Origin: Halodesulfovibrio sp.
GTDB taxonomy: Bacteria > Desulfobacterota > Desulfovibrionia > Desulfovibrionales > Desulfovibrionaceae
DNA: 37,328 bases
Direction of reading: 5' to 3'
Assembly: GCF_015482765.1 (NCBI RefSeq)
Contig: NZ_JADMLB010000007.1
Location: 1-37,328, forward strand
The notes under the pieces are model-generated. The model searched no databases, was not told the origin of the DNA, and was given only the letters and a program-made list of their open reading frames with translations. Shown one piece after another: positions 8,340 through 16,964 of this stretch (its first letter is position 1; each line of letters begins with the position of its first letter). A program made the translations under genes and the position numbers.

Positions 8340-9331
8340 TCCAATGCCTCGATAAGACGACCAACACCCTGTCGGAACGGATCAACAGAAGGAAGTCCCA
8401 ACTGCTCTTCCACTCCTTCAAGATAACGAAGGGCTTCAGCCTCTTCCATATGCTGAGTGTTAATTGAAACACCGACAACCTTACAGTCTGGATTCACTAT
8501 CTTCGACATCTGTAACGCCAAGTCACGCAAGTCTTCAAGAGAAGGTAACTGGTATTCAGGCAAACCACGCATATGCTCCCTTGTAGGCTCATGACAAAGA
8601 ATCAACGCATCCGGCTGTCCACCATGGATCAGTGCTGTCGTTACACCAGAGTATGATGCATGGAACAAGCTGCCCTGTCCTTCAATAAGATCCCAGTGCT
8701 CAGGATCATTATCCGGTGTAAGCCATTCAATAGAGCCAGCCATAAAATCTGCAATAACAGCATCAAGCGGAACACCGTCACCTTCAATCAAAATACCGGT
8801 CTGTCCAGTTGCACGGAAAGTTGCCTTCATGCCTCGTTTTTCCATTTCACGATGCATTGCCAGTGTTGTGTACATCTTACCAACAGAACAATCTGTTCCA
8901 ACAGCGAGGCAGCGCTTACCTGAACGCTTTTTCCCATTCGCAATAGGGTATTTGATTGAAGGAATACGTACATCATGCAGTGCACAACCATTCTTTTCTG
9001 CAGCTGCAACCAAGTCAGGTTCATCACGCAAAAGGTTGTGCAAACCAGAAGCAATGTCCATACCTGCTTCAAGCGCTTCTATAAGAATTGTCTTCCAACT
9101 ATCTGAAATCACACCACCGCGATTAACGATGCCAATAACCAGCGTCTTTGCGCCTGCCGCTACTGCATCCTGAATTGACAAATCTGTAATACCGAGATCA
9201 ACATTACAGCTTTCCATGCGCAATTGCCCAATTGCTGCATCAGGACGCCAGTCATAAATACCTTGCGCCATTTTTGCAGCAAGACGATCAGGGGCATCAC
9301 CAAGGAATAATAAATAAGGTGCTTCAAACAT
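8330..9331 (-). CDS. dgcN: DUF1611-family P-loop protein, D-glutamate N-acetyltransferase DgcN-like
   Basis: 333-aa protein of the DUF1611 family. An N-terminal Rossmann-like domain (residues ~1-130) is followed by a P-loop domain with the nucleotide-binding motif GTDCSVGK. Further marks are TGQTGILIEGDGVPLD and LIEGQGSLFHASYSG. The family was long uncharacterised; members paired with DgcA have been reported as D-glutamate N-acetyltransferases (DgcN). That assignment is from memory of the family and is supported here by the overlapping dgcA gene. It is the first gene of the operon, with GGAG placed 8 nt before the ATG. About 575 nt of non-coding DNA lies upstream. Confidence 0.82.
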   Translation of the reverse strand: MFEAPYLLFLGDAPDRLAAKMAQGIYDWRPDAAIGQLRMESCNVDLGITDLSIQDAVAAGAKTLVIGIVNRGGVISDSWKTILIEALEAGMDIASGLHNLLRDEPDLVAAAEKNGCALHDVRIPSIKYPIANGKKRSGKRCLAVGTDCSVGKMYTTLAMHREMEKRGMKATFRATGQTGILIEGDGVPLDAVIADFMAGSIEWLTPDNDPEHWDLIEGQGSLFHASYSGVTTALIHGGQPDALILCHEPTREHMRGLPEYQLPSLEDLRDLALQMSKIVNPDCKVVGVSINTQHMEEAEALRYLEGVEEQLGLPSVDPFRQGVGRLIEALECV

Positions 9332-9845
9332 AAATATACTCCGTAGCTAGCTGAGTTTTTTCAAAGTGATAGAAAAACTACAGGGTGAATTTGATACACA
9401 GTTTTCGATTATTAGATGTGCGATAACGAAATTGTAAAACTAGAGACCCTGAGCGGATACTTTTGCGCTTTTTACTGTTTATTGGCAATATTCATATAAG
9501 CAAAAAGGGTGGGGACGATTGTGGAAAAAAGCAGATTTTTTTATGAGACAAAAAAAGAGAGTACCTACAACCAATTTTCAATGTGCTTAACCGTGCATAA
9601 GATGTAACACTTCGATACTCTTAGCCATACAACTATATCAAGAATTGTACTTATATCTTAAAACCTTACTCTCGAAACATACAATATTGTAAAAAACAAG
9701 TTTAGGGTCAAACCGCAGAAATCATCATTTGAGTCATTCTCATCAAAATATGCAGTAGTTTGCAAATTAGCGTAAAAATTTTCCACACTCCTGCACTCAC
9801 ACTATCAGTTACAAGAACGCCATTACTCGCCTCCTCCAATTTACC
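9332..9845. other. Intergenic region upstream of dgcN
   Basis: About 515 nt with no supportable open reading frame on either strand; it is more A+T-rich than its surroundings. It must contain the dgcN promoter. A possible minus-strand pair is TTTACA followed about 18 nt later by TAATAA (about 9438 down to 9410), but it is unconvincing. I see no riboswitch, RNA gene or repeat family here. Confidence 0.4.
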
Positions 9846-9878
9846 AATAAAAAATCCCTGCCGACAATCGACAGGGAT
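9846..9878 (-). terminator. Terminator of the TauE/PEP operon
   Basis: On the minus strand ATCCCTG...CAGGGAT (9872-9878 and 9854-9860), with additional CGA/TCG pairing inside, is followed by TTTTTTAT. It lies about 30 nt after the stop of the last gene of the operon. Confidence 0.88.
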
Positions 9879-9907
9879 AACACACCGAAAATAAAGAACA
9901 CCTACAA

Positions 9908-12493
9908 TTATGCAGCTAAATCCTTTCTCAACTTTGCTAACACATTTTGAAATGCCTGCTCTGAATGCAATACTATATCAAGTTGGCGGGTATGCATAAG
10001 CAAATGCCCAACAACATGCAGCCGTTCTTTTATGTCGTTTGCAGACATCCCTTCACATCTGGCTGTAAGTCGATCACGAACCACATTTACTCGAAAATCG
10101 TGCTCATCAAGTAATATCGCTATCAAACGAACACGGGCATTCTTTTTCTTTAAATCTGCTGCACCACCGGAAAACTTCATTGATATGAAGTTTTCTGCAG
10201 GCACGTCTCCGCACAGCGTTTCAACGGTACAGAAATGATACCCAAAGCGAAATTGTAAACAGCAGAATTTACTACTTATCAAAAAGTAATTCCGCATTGT
10301 GTATACAGAGTTCGCATCCGGTACAAGTGAAGGGTCACAAGCTGATTCTGCAAGAATGGACAGAAAGCTTTTTGCCGTTGCCGGTGGTGGTCCAGCCCAT
10401 TTAATCGCTGTCATTCCCTTCCATATAGCAAGCATCGGAACAGATGAAATATTATCAAAAGTAATAAACTTTCCTGTAGGATACGTAACAAAGCCATCAT
10501 CCAAATCAACCACCCAATACTGCATAGGACAGTTATCATACAACTGCTTTGTTTTTCCTGAAGGAATATGCATTTCGCGTCCCACCCTGAACATTTCATC
10601 AACTGCATATTCATGGCAAAAACGAGTAATATCGTGAAGAGTTTTGCAATTTTCTGCGGTGAACTCTGGACTGGTTGGATCAGTCAGATACAAAGGGACA
10701 ATTTTTTCAACGGCGCTGGCTAACATTTCATAAACAGGAGTACCCTTCATTGACCTGTCGCGCCTACTCCAAAGCTCGATTAACGGTTCAACTCTTCCCG
10801 CATAGACCTTACAATAAGCAGCATCTAACGTAACGTCTCCCTGATACCCCACAAGTTTATCAACACTGCCTACCCCAAAAATCCCAGGAACACCGTATTC
10901 TCTTGCGACACTGGCAAGATGCCCTGCTCTTGAGCCGGTTCCGGAAATAACTCCGCTGGCTTTTGACAAAAGTGGTGCCCATCGAGGTGAGGCATATTGG
11001 ACAACAAGAATAGCCCCTTCCGGAAACGTCAACGCGTCCACTTCTCGCTGCACAAAAATTAATTCACCACACCCTACACCAGTTGAAACAGTATCTCCAC
11101 CAGCTAACAGTAACGGCGCATCAACTTCAATAGAATGCACCACACACGGGGTCTGTGCCAATGGTCTACTCTGCAAAAAGCGAATCTCTCTGTTCTTGGT
11201 AATCCCCCATTCAATATCTTGAGGACAACCATAGTGAGCTTCTATTTTCTCTGCATTATGCTGAAGCATTTTTAATTCTTTCAACGTCAATACGGGCACG
11301 TATTGCATCGGCAACGGTACAGCTATCAATTCTACACCGCCATCAACAGAAACATACTGCTTCTCTTTATTTACTATATTCTGCCCGACAACCACCGGCC
11401 CCAAACCGGACTCTTTACGCATTTTGACGATGTCCGCCGCAACTCTTCCATCAACGACTCCTTTAGGAAGTCCATACGCTGCGTGTACCGTGGTTATATC
11501 ATGCTCACAATCAATTGGGTCTGTGCTGTAAAGCACACCGCCTGCAACCATTTCCTGCATCGGCATTATGGCAACACATACTGCTAGGTCACGAGGAGCC
11601 AGCCCCTTTGCTTTACGATACGCAACCGCTTCGGGAGAATACTTCGATGCAACAACCTCTTTCCATGCAGAAAGAAGTTCTTCATACGAGACATTAAGAC
11701 GGGAAAGATATTGACCGGCAAAAGCATGATGGCGGCCATCTTCGCCAACAGCACTGCTGCGAACGGCAAAGCGCATTTTTGCTGGATCACCCAGCGCTTC
11801 TGCCATCTGTAAAATTTGACGGGAAAGTTCCTCCGGAACAGCTGCACCCTCAATGTCCTGCCGTATCTTTGAACATACGGCATACAATTCATTCAGTGAG
11901 TCAGAAGTCACTTGGCGTAATCTTCGATCACAGACTTCATGCAGCTCATTATGACGCATAAACGTCCAGAATGCTCTTGTGGTAGAGGTAAAACCATCTG
12001 GAACAGGCACGCCTATGTTATTGCGCAACTCGCCAAGGTTTGCAGCCTTCCCACCCACAAGAAGTGCATCATCAGCTGTAATATCCTTAAAAGACAAAAC
12101 AAGAGGACATTCTGTGTCGGAAGGAACATTCAGCAGCTCTGCATTCAGTTCTTTCTGAATTTCAAGAAAGCGCTGCTTCACAGGAGCAAATTTCTCAGGG
12201 GAATACCCTTCAATACTGGAGATAAGCTGAAAAACAGCAGTATTCACACGCGTGACCTGCGTGCGCACGTACGTCGCATCGAATTCACGTCCCTCAGACA
12301 ACGCAAGCTCCATCTGCGCCATCACATCCAAAGCTTTATTGTTTGCACTTATCAGACGCTTAAAATTAGACGCGGCTTTCGTAAAATCTTGCTGCAAAGC
12401 CTCTTCTCCCCTGTCTTGGTCAGAGGAGAAGAGGCGTCGGGTCGTTTCAGCAAGTCCCTTCAAGCAATGTAAACCTTGATGAAGGATCTTCAT
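9908..12493 (-). CDS. PEP-synthase-like ATP/phosphohistidine protein with distinct C-terminal domain
   Basis: 861-aa protein. Residues ~1-125 are helical and polar. Residues ~130-445 form a PPDK_N-type ATP-grasp domain (LLVGGKAANLGEL, FAVRSSAVGEDG, DIEWGITKNREIRFLQSRPL). Residues ~465-560 are the swivelling phosphohistidine domain; His525 in SGTGSRAGHLASVAREYGVP matches the catalytic His of PEP synthase. The C-terminal ~300 residues do not show the TIM-barrel PEP/pyruvate domain; they carry an unfamiliar region with RFGYHFCTVE and NFISMKFSGGAAD. It is therefore probably not a classical PEP synthase (ppsA) and may transfer phosphate to another acceptor, as rifampicin phosphotransferase does. 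It is the last gene of the TauE operon, starting 3 nt after the upstream stop with AAAGGAAG as ribosome site. Confidence 0.85.
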   Translation of the reverse strand: MKILHQGLHCLKGLAETTRRLFSSDQDRGEEALQQDFTKAASNFKRLISANNKALDVMAQMELALSEGREFDATYVRTQVTRVNTAVFQLISSIEGYSPEKFAPVKQRFLEIQKELNAELLNVPSDTECPLVLSFKDITADDALLVGGKAANLGELRNNIGVPVPDGFTSTTRAFWTFMRHNELHEVCDRRLRQVTSDSLNELYAVCSKIRQDIEGAAVPEELSRQILQMAEALGDPAKMRFAVRSSAVGEDGRHHAFAGQYLSRLNVSYEELLSAWKEVVASKYSPEAVAYRKAKGLAPRDLAVCVAIMPMQEMVAGGVLYSTDPIDCEHDITTVHAAYGLPKGVVDGRVAADIVKMRKESGLGPVVVGQNIVNKEKQYVSVDGGVELIAVPLPMQYVPVLTLKELKMLQHNAEKIEAHYGCPQDIEWGITKNREIRFLQSRPLAQTPCVVHSIEVDAPLLLAGGDTVSTGVGCGELIFVQREVDALTFPEGAILVVQYASPRWAPLLSKASGVISGTGSRAGHLASVAREYGVPGIFGVGSVDKLVGYQGDVTLDAAYCKVYAGRVEPLIELWSRRDRSMKGTPVYEMLASAVEKIVPLYLTDPTSPEFTAENCKTLHDITRFCHEYAVDEMFRVGREMHIPSGKTKQLYDNCPMQYWVVDLDDGFVTYPTGKFITFDNISSVPMLAIWKGMTAIKWAGPPPATAKSFLSILAESACDPSLVPDANSVYTMRNYFLISSKFCCLQFRFGYHFCTVETLCGDVPAENFISMKFSGGAADLKKKNARVRLIAILLDEHDFRVNVVRDRLTARCEGMSANDIKERLHVVGHLLMHTRQLDIVLHSEQAFQNVLAKLRKDLAA

Positions 12494-12496
12494 GCA

Positions 12497-13207
12497 TTAC
12501 ACTTCCTTTTTTGAACCACCTTTCATCGCGAGTCCAACGCCCTCACACAGGAAGAACAGAGCGTAGCCCCACCATAATGTGTACAAAACATAGAAGATCA
12601 ATGCAAATGACAGAATTCCATAGCTGTTTGAGGCTTTTTTCGGCTCAATACCAAAATAGTTGTACCCAACCTCTACACCTCTAACAGTAACTGCGTTTAC
12701 AACGACAGCTTCAGAAAACTTCTCCTGACGCTTCAGGGACTTTTCTGCTTCAGTCAACGTCTGCCACCATCTGTACATAGCCAGCTTCGGAAGCAAACCA
12801 TACTTTGTCATAAACGTAGACTCGTCGTTATAAAAAGCTGTGTCACTATCTGTAATCGCCTCAGAAAGCATAGCTCCGAGAGATCCGGTAAACGTGAGCG
12901 TTGTATCATCCTTATGCGCTACCTCTCCAGCACTTGCCAATAACAAAGAGGCCTGCTTTGCAGCTTCTTCGCTGCTATATTTCAAAGAAACAGTCACAGC
13001 AGTATTTTCAACAGCTTTATTCTGCTTTCTTAATGTTTCAATATAATGCGTTGAACCTTTTGAAATTGAGTTGAACAAGGCATCAGACGCTTCAAACGCA
13101 CATCGCCCATTACCGTACCAAGGCATAAACAGTCCGGCGAAAACGCAACCGAAACTAATGGCCATTACCAAACCGAGCATGAAATGTTTGCGATCTCGAA
13201 TCAACAT
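12497..13207 (-). CDS. Two-TM membrane protein of the TauE operon, unknown function
   Basis: 236-aa protein with a transmembrane segment at about residues 9-29 and a second near the C-terminus (about 194-222, SYGILSFALIFYVLYTLWWGY). The ~165-residue loop between them is polar and probably periplasmic. I do not recognise the family. The frame is open to 13261, but the ATG at 13207 follows GGAGGG and begins 2 nt after the permease stop, so I choose it. Tight spacing to the permease and to the PEP-synthase-like gene suggests that the three products work together, perhaps with this one as an accessory or sensor subunit of the permease. Confidence 0.8.
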   Translation of the reverse strand: MLIRDRKHFMLGLVMAISFGCVFAGLFMPWYGNGRCAFEASDALFNSISKGSTHYIETLRKQNKAVENTAVTVSLKYSSEEAAKQASLLLASAGEVAHKDDTTLTFTGSLGAMLSEAITDSDTAFYNDESTFMTKYGLLPKLAMYRWWQTLTEAEKSLKRQEKFSEAVVVNAVTVRGVEVGYNYFGIEPKKASNSYGILSFALIFYVLYTLWWGYALFFLCEGVGLAMKGGSKKEV

Positions 13208-13209
13208 AA

Positions 13210-14460
13210 CTAATCCCTCCTCAGTGTTGGTATGTTGGTAATGAACTTTGTAATTACCCACAGAGCAAAAATACTTACCACTACAAAGAAGGCATAGTTA
13301 CCCCACGTTGCAAGTGACTGAGCAAACTGCGGCGAAATGTCCAAAATTTCCATTTCCTGCAACTTGGCAGGCAACGCGAAGAGACGGTTCACAAAACCGG
13401 CAAGAATAGCAGTTGCATAGAAACCGCGAATATAAATGCCTTTAACTACACGAGTGGTCAACGCACCAAGCTGAATACCGAGCAGAGAGCCGATAAGCAT
13501 ACCCATTGCGAGTGTGTAGAAGATAAAGCCATAAATTGCATACTGGGAAATAGAAGCAAAACCAGCGGTAAAGATAATCTGAAGAATGTCAGTACCAACA
13601 GTGGTAAAGCTGGAAACACCCAGAATGTATACGAACATAGGGAAGGTAAGGAAGCCGCCGCCTACACCCATAATAGCTGCAACAAAACCTACGAAAGCAC
13701 CACACATTGCAACAAAGACACCGGAGATCTGCTTACCGCCCGGTACGAGGTCTTCGTCAAACGTGATCATCGGCGGCAGGTTTACACCTTGAAGTTTAGA
13801 CGCAAGTCCCTGTCCGTCTGCCGGAGCGGAACCATGAGCATCACCGCCGTCATCCTGCTTACGCAGCTTTAAAAAGTCGATAAGCGCATAAAAACCAAGA
13901 AATCCAAGCAGTACTACATAAATAGCACTAATAAATGTGTCACTGAGCACCGGATTGATCTCGTACAGTGCACGGTTTACCAATCCACCGCCGACAACGC
14001 CGCCCAGTGAACCTACCAGAAAAGCAATCGCCAGCTTGGGCGAAACGTTTCCAAGCTTTTTATGAACAGCTGTTCCCATAATTGCTTTTGCAAAGATATG
14101 GAAAAGGTCGGTACCTACTGCCAAGATACCTTTGATTCCCGCGCTCATAAGTGCCGGTGTAATAATAAAGCCGCCACCGGCTCCGATACACCCGGTGATA
14201 AGACCAGCAAAGAGACCGATAACAATTGAGACTACAAAAATACCAGGTGTGTAAAAAGCAGGTGAGTATGCCTTTTTTCCACCTAAAATTTCTGGCATTA
14301 CATCGCCCGCCACTGCCATGGACACAACGATTGCCGGTAGCGCAAGAGCCAACAGTATCAACATACGTTTTTTGCTTCGCAATATATTGTGCGAAACTTC
14401 CAACTCCCACTTCGCGTGCGCCCGCGAGGCGGCCATTAATACAGCATAAAATTTCCTCAT
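13210..14460 (-). CDS. TauE/SafE-family sulfite/organosulfonate exporter-like permease
   Basis: 416-aa polytopic membrane protein of the TauE/SafE (DUF81) family. The two family repeats are visible as glycine-rich motifs: LITGCIGAGGGFIITPALMSAG in the first half, and FVGFVAAIMGVGGGFLTFPMF after a cytoplasmic loop. About eight to nine hydrophobic segments are seen, with an N-terminal extension of ~30 residues before the first. Members move sulfite, sulfoacetate or other sulfur-containing anions; substrate and direction cannot be read from sequence. The start at 14460 follows AGGAGGAAGTT. It lies between a receiver gene and two downstream genes in one minus-strand operon controlled by a sigma-54-type promoter. 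The sulfur-anion role would suit a sulfate reducer. Confidence 0.88.
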   Translation of the reverse strand: MRKFYAVLMAASRAHAKWELEVSHNILRSKKRMLILLALALPAIVVSMAVAGDVMPEILGGKKAYSPAFYTPGIFVVSIVIGLFAGLITGCIGAGGGFIITPALMSAGIKGILAVGTDLFHIFAKAIMGTAVHKKLGNVSPKLAIAFLVGSLGGVVGGGLVNRALYEINPVLSDTFISAIYVVLLGFLGFYALIDFLKLRKQDDGGDAHGSAPADGQGLASKLQGVNLPPMITFDEDLVPGGKQISGVFVAMCGAFVGFVAAIMGVGGGFLTFPMFVYILGVSSFTTVGTDILQIIFTAGFASISQYAIYGFIFYTLAMGMLIGSLLGIQLGALTTRVVKGIYIRGFYATAILAGFVNRLFALPAKLQEMEILDISPQFAQSLATWGNYAFFVVVSIFALWVITKFITNIPTLRRD

Positions 14461-14503
14461 AACTTCCTCCTAGATAGCTATCCACAGGTTCCGACGTGTA
14501 CCG

Positions 14504-14887
14504 CTAGGAACTATGTGAATTATGTACACTTGCTGCATCGTGAACTTTAAACATCAGCTCATCGATGTCTGCAGGCTTAAGCAAATAGTCATAGGCACCA
14601 AGTGCCATGCCGCTGATAGCAACATCTAGATCCGCGTGACCTGTAAGCATGATTACTTCTACATCCGGCATCATTTCTTTGATGCGGCGCAGTGTTTCAA
14701 TGCCGTCAATCCCCGGCATTTTCACATCAAGAACAACCACTTTTACAGGATCTGCCTTCAACTTTTCCAAGGCCTCCATGCCGGATGAAGCAACACTGAC
14801 TGCAACATTTCTTCGTGCAAGCCTGCGCGCAATAACTGACAAAAAGTCCGGCTCGTCATCTACTAAAAGTATTTTTAAATCTTCCAT
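14504..14887 (-). CDS. Stand-alone response-regulator receiver protein
   Basis: 127-aa CheY-like receiver without output domain. The acidic pocket is Asp10/Asp11/Glu12 (LLVDDEPDF), the phosphoacceptor is Asp54 (VVLDVKMPG), the switch residue is Thr82, and the conserved lysine is Lys104 (LLKPAD). It begins 26 nt after the histidine kinase stop, with AAGGAG as ribosome site, and precedes the permease by about 40 nt. It is probably phosphorylated by that kinase. With no DNA-binding domain it must act on a protein partner: a phosphorelay, the permease, or the PEP-synthase-like protein. Confidence 0.92.
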   Translation of the reverse strand: MEDLKILLVDDEPDFLSVIARRLARRNVAVSVASSGMEALEKLKADPVKVVVLDVKMPGIDGIETLRRIKEMMPDVEVIMLTGHADLDVAISGMALGAYDYLLKPADIDELMFKVHDAASVHNSHSS

Positions 14888-14913
14888 GACTCACTTCTCC
14901 TTGGATTTACAGG

Positions 14914-16281
14914 CTATAGAGCCGGTAAATAATCCACCTCTGCCACAGGCAGTGTCAGTGTGAAACTGCTTCCCTTACCGGGGCTCGATTCCACAGAAAG
15001 GCTACCGTTATTACGCCTTGCAAGGGAGTGAGAGATTGACAATCCAAGCCCTGTCCCCTTGCCTGCTGCTTTAGTGGTGAAAAATGGTTCAAAAATTCTA
15101 TTTTTCAACTCCAGCGAGAGTCCGACTCCGGTATCAGTAATGCGAATAAGAACAGAATGCTTCGTGCTGAATGTTGAAATAATGACTTTATGTTCCTCGC
15201 CCTCTGCCGCCGCAACGGCATCAATCGCGTTATTCACTACATTCATTAAGATCTGCTGAACGTGTCCGGATGATGCGTACGCCGGCACAAAAGCATTCAG
15301 CTGCCATTTAAACTCTATTCCCAAATCAAGTGCTTTAGGCTGAAGCAGATGCACAACGTCCTGAACCATCACATTCACATCAACTTCAGTTTTATTCTCT
15401 GCTCCCTTACGGGACATTCTCAGCAAGCCGTGGGTAATATCTGCGCATCGTTTCCCCTGTTTCTGCATCATATTCAGGGAAGTATTCATTTCAGTAAAAG
15501 TTGCTCCCAAAGACTTTCTTGAGTCCTTGTCCAGTAAGTCTGCCTGTTCCTGCAAATCTTCCAGAAGCTCTTTCACCCATCCGGCTTCCTGAATCATAAT
15601 AGCCAACGGTGTATTAATTTCGTGGGCTATTCCCGCAACCACTCTTGTCTGGGCAGAGAGCCTGTTGGATTCAATCAACTTCTGTTCAAGCTTTTCCCGC
15701 AGCCCCCTTTCCTGAGCAAGCTTCTCGTGGACAAAGCTGGAAAAAATGATCGAGTTAAAAATGGATGTAAAAAGCAGGGAAAAAAACAACGTCAAACACA
15801 AACCGAATGAGAATGTAGCACCGGGGAGCAGGGACTCTATGGATACGCCATAAAAGACACTGCCTGCCCCCGGTACGTACACATGTAGCCAAACGCTGGA
15901 ATTTGGTGGTAGCGGCCACATGGGAACATATATTGAGCTTGCGTGGTCACCGTTCTGCTTATGTACGGTGTCAATAAGACGCTGCTGCTCTTGCACATCG
16001 TCAATATTTGAGGAGGTGATGTGCTGACTATCATCCTGAAGAATCCACCGCCCTTCCGGAAGCAACATAGAAAGCTGTTCCTTTACTTCCTGTGTTGTAC
16101 GAACTTCCTTCTTTTCAACCAGTGCCAGCGCATAGCGCAAAGCAGGTGTAGCGGCATCATCCAGAAAATTATGCATTACCCGACTGCAAAGCACCGCAAA
16201 CAAAATAAACAGCGGGCCTATGCCAATCAGAAAAATTCTTGTAGCAAGCCAGCGGAAGGAGTTATGCGAGGATATATACAT
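14914..16281 (-). CDS. Membrane sensor histidine kinase (TauE operon)
   Basis: 455-aa transmembrane kinase. TM1 is at about residues 15-38 and TM2 at about 155-182, enclosing a ~115-residue periplasmic sensor that I cannot assign to a family. The DHp H-box is GIAHEINTPLA with His220. The catalytic domain shows the N-box NVVNNAIDAV, the G1 box ITDTGVGLS and the G2 box GKGTGLGLSISHSL. A coiled-coil stretch (residues ~184-208) links TM2 to the H-box. A strong ribosome site, GGAGGGAGGAACGC, precedes the ATG. It is the first clear gene after the sigma-54 promoter at 16688-16702, with a leader of nearly 400 nt. Confidence 0.92.
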   Translation of the reverse strand: MYISSHNSFRWLATRIFLIGIGPLFILFAVLCSRVMHNFLDDAATPALRYALALVEKKEVRTTQEVKEQLSMLLPEGRWILQDDSQHITSSNIDDVQEQQRLIDTVHKQNGDHASSIYVPMWPLPPNSSVWLHVYVPGAGSVFYGVSIESLLPGATFSFGLCLTLFFSLLFTSIFNSIIFSSFVHEKLAQERGLREKLEQKLIESNRLSAQTRVVAGIAHEINTPLAIMIQEAGWVKELLEDLQEQADLLDKDSRKSLGATFTEMNTSLNMMQKQGKRCADITHGLLRMSRKGAENKTEVDVNVMVQDVVHLLQPKALDLGIEFKWQLNAFVPAYASSGHVQQILMNVVNNAIDAVAAAEGEEHKVIISTFSTKHSVLIRITDTGVGLSLELKNRIFEPFFTTKAAGKGTGLGLSISHSLARRNNGSLSVESSPGKGSSFTLTLPVAEVDYLPAL

Positions 16282-16676
16282 TGCGTTCCTCCCTCCGCAT
16301 GGCTATGCGCGACAACAGTAAACGAATTGCCCCAACAAGACGTTTAGCCTTCATAAAAATGCTGTTTTCAAGCTTATGCTGCCAGCGATGGTACGGAACA
16401 ATAACTACGCTCAGCAGACACGAAATTGTTGGGAGTAAACGGTATGCAATGCCCCTGCATACAATGCTAGTCTTCACTGTAGACTGACTGCCCGCAGCAA
16501 AAGATGTGATCGAATCTTTCTGGCTGGCTGAAGGCAAGACTTCTCTACAAGTCCGAACCAATACGCCGTCGAGAAATACGGAGAATAACGTATCCTCAGC
16601 ATCCCACATGCTAGACCGACGGGGTACGGCTCCGATTGCTGCCGTGAAGTTATATGTAGTTACATTGCATACCATG
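16282..16676 (-). other. Long leader between the sigma-54 promoter and the histidine kinase
   Basis: About 395 nt lie between the predicted transcription start (~16676) and the kinase start codon. The region holds an inverted repeat GTATGCA/TGCATAC (about 16442-16461) and a further TGCATAC at 16665-16671. One minus-strand frame is open through the whole stretch, from an ATG at 16675 to a stop at 16262 that overlaps the kinase start by 20 nt; it would encode 137 aa with one hydrophobic segment. I see no ribosome site and no clear codon bias for it, so I leave it uncalled. It could instead be a structured 5' leader. Confidence 0.4.
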
Positions 16677-16687
16677 CTCTCTATAAG

Positions 16688-16702
16688 GCAAGGGTTGTGC
16701 CA
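16688..16702 (-). promoter_or_regulatory. Sigma-54 promoter P1 (TauE operon)
   Basis: The minus strand reads TGGCACAACCCTTGC, a perfect -24/-12 element (TGGCAC-N5-TTGC) with correct spacing. Transcription would start near 16676 and run into the kinase-receiver-permease operon. Three upstream copies of a shared element lie at 16801-16866. Confidence 0.88.
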
Positions 16703-16800
16703 AAAAGCACACACAGAAAAACACAAAGATAACCATTTGTTTTACAAGGAAATAAATGACAAAAATCAAAAAAGAGCACACTGATAAACAGCACGCTCTC

Positions 16801-16866
16801 ACGTCAGTTTCTTTTACAGTTGATGTAATTTCCTTTTACAGTTCACCTGGAAAGAAAACTGACACC
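16801..16866. promoter_or_regulatory. Tandem upstream activator sites for P1
   Basis: Site A1 (16801-16818) reads ACGTCAGTTTCTTTTACA. Site A2 (16823-16840) matches it at 14 of 18 positions and lies 22 bp, two helical turns, further on. An inverted partial copy follows at about 16849-16866, so GTCAGTTT and AAAACTGAC bracket the block. This lies about 125-190 bp upstream of the predicted start, the usual range for an NtrC-type activator. The same 18-bp element occurs upstream of P2. Confidence 0.72.
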
Positions 16867-16889
16867 TACCGCTATTCAGCCAAAAATCC

Positions 16890-16917
16890 ACAAAAAAGGG
16901 CAGCAAAATGCCGCCCT
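16890..16917 (-). terminator. Terminator of the kinase-NtrC unit
   Basis: On the minus strand AGGGCGGCA/TGCTGCCCT with a 3-nt loop is followed by TTTTTT. It separates the activator gene (ending at 16965) from the P1 upstream region. Confidence 0.9.
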
Positions 16918-16964
16918 GAAATACAAGCTTATTTCTTGATGACGTCTGTCATCAACAAAGACTA

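Noticed and set aside
9908-12493. Annotation as classical phosphoenolpyruvate synthase (ppsA)
   Set aside because: The PEP/pyruvate-binding TIM barrel is not visible in the C-terminal 300 residues.
16936-16955. TTGATGAC-N4-GTCATCAA dyad just after the NtrC-type gene
   Set aside because: Perfect 8-bp arms, but no T run and different from the 18-bp shared element; a proper terminator follows at 16890-16917, so no clear role.
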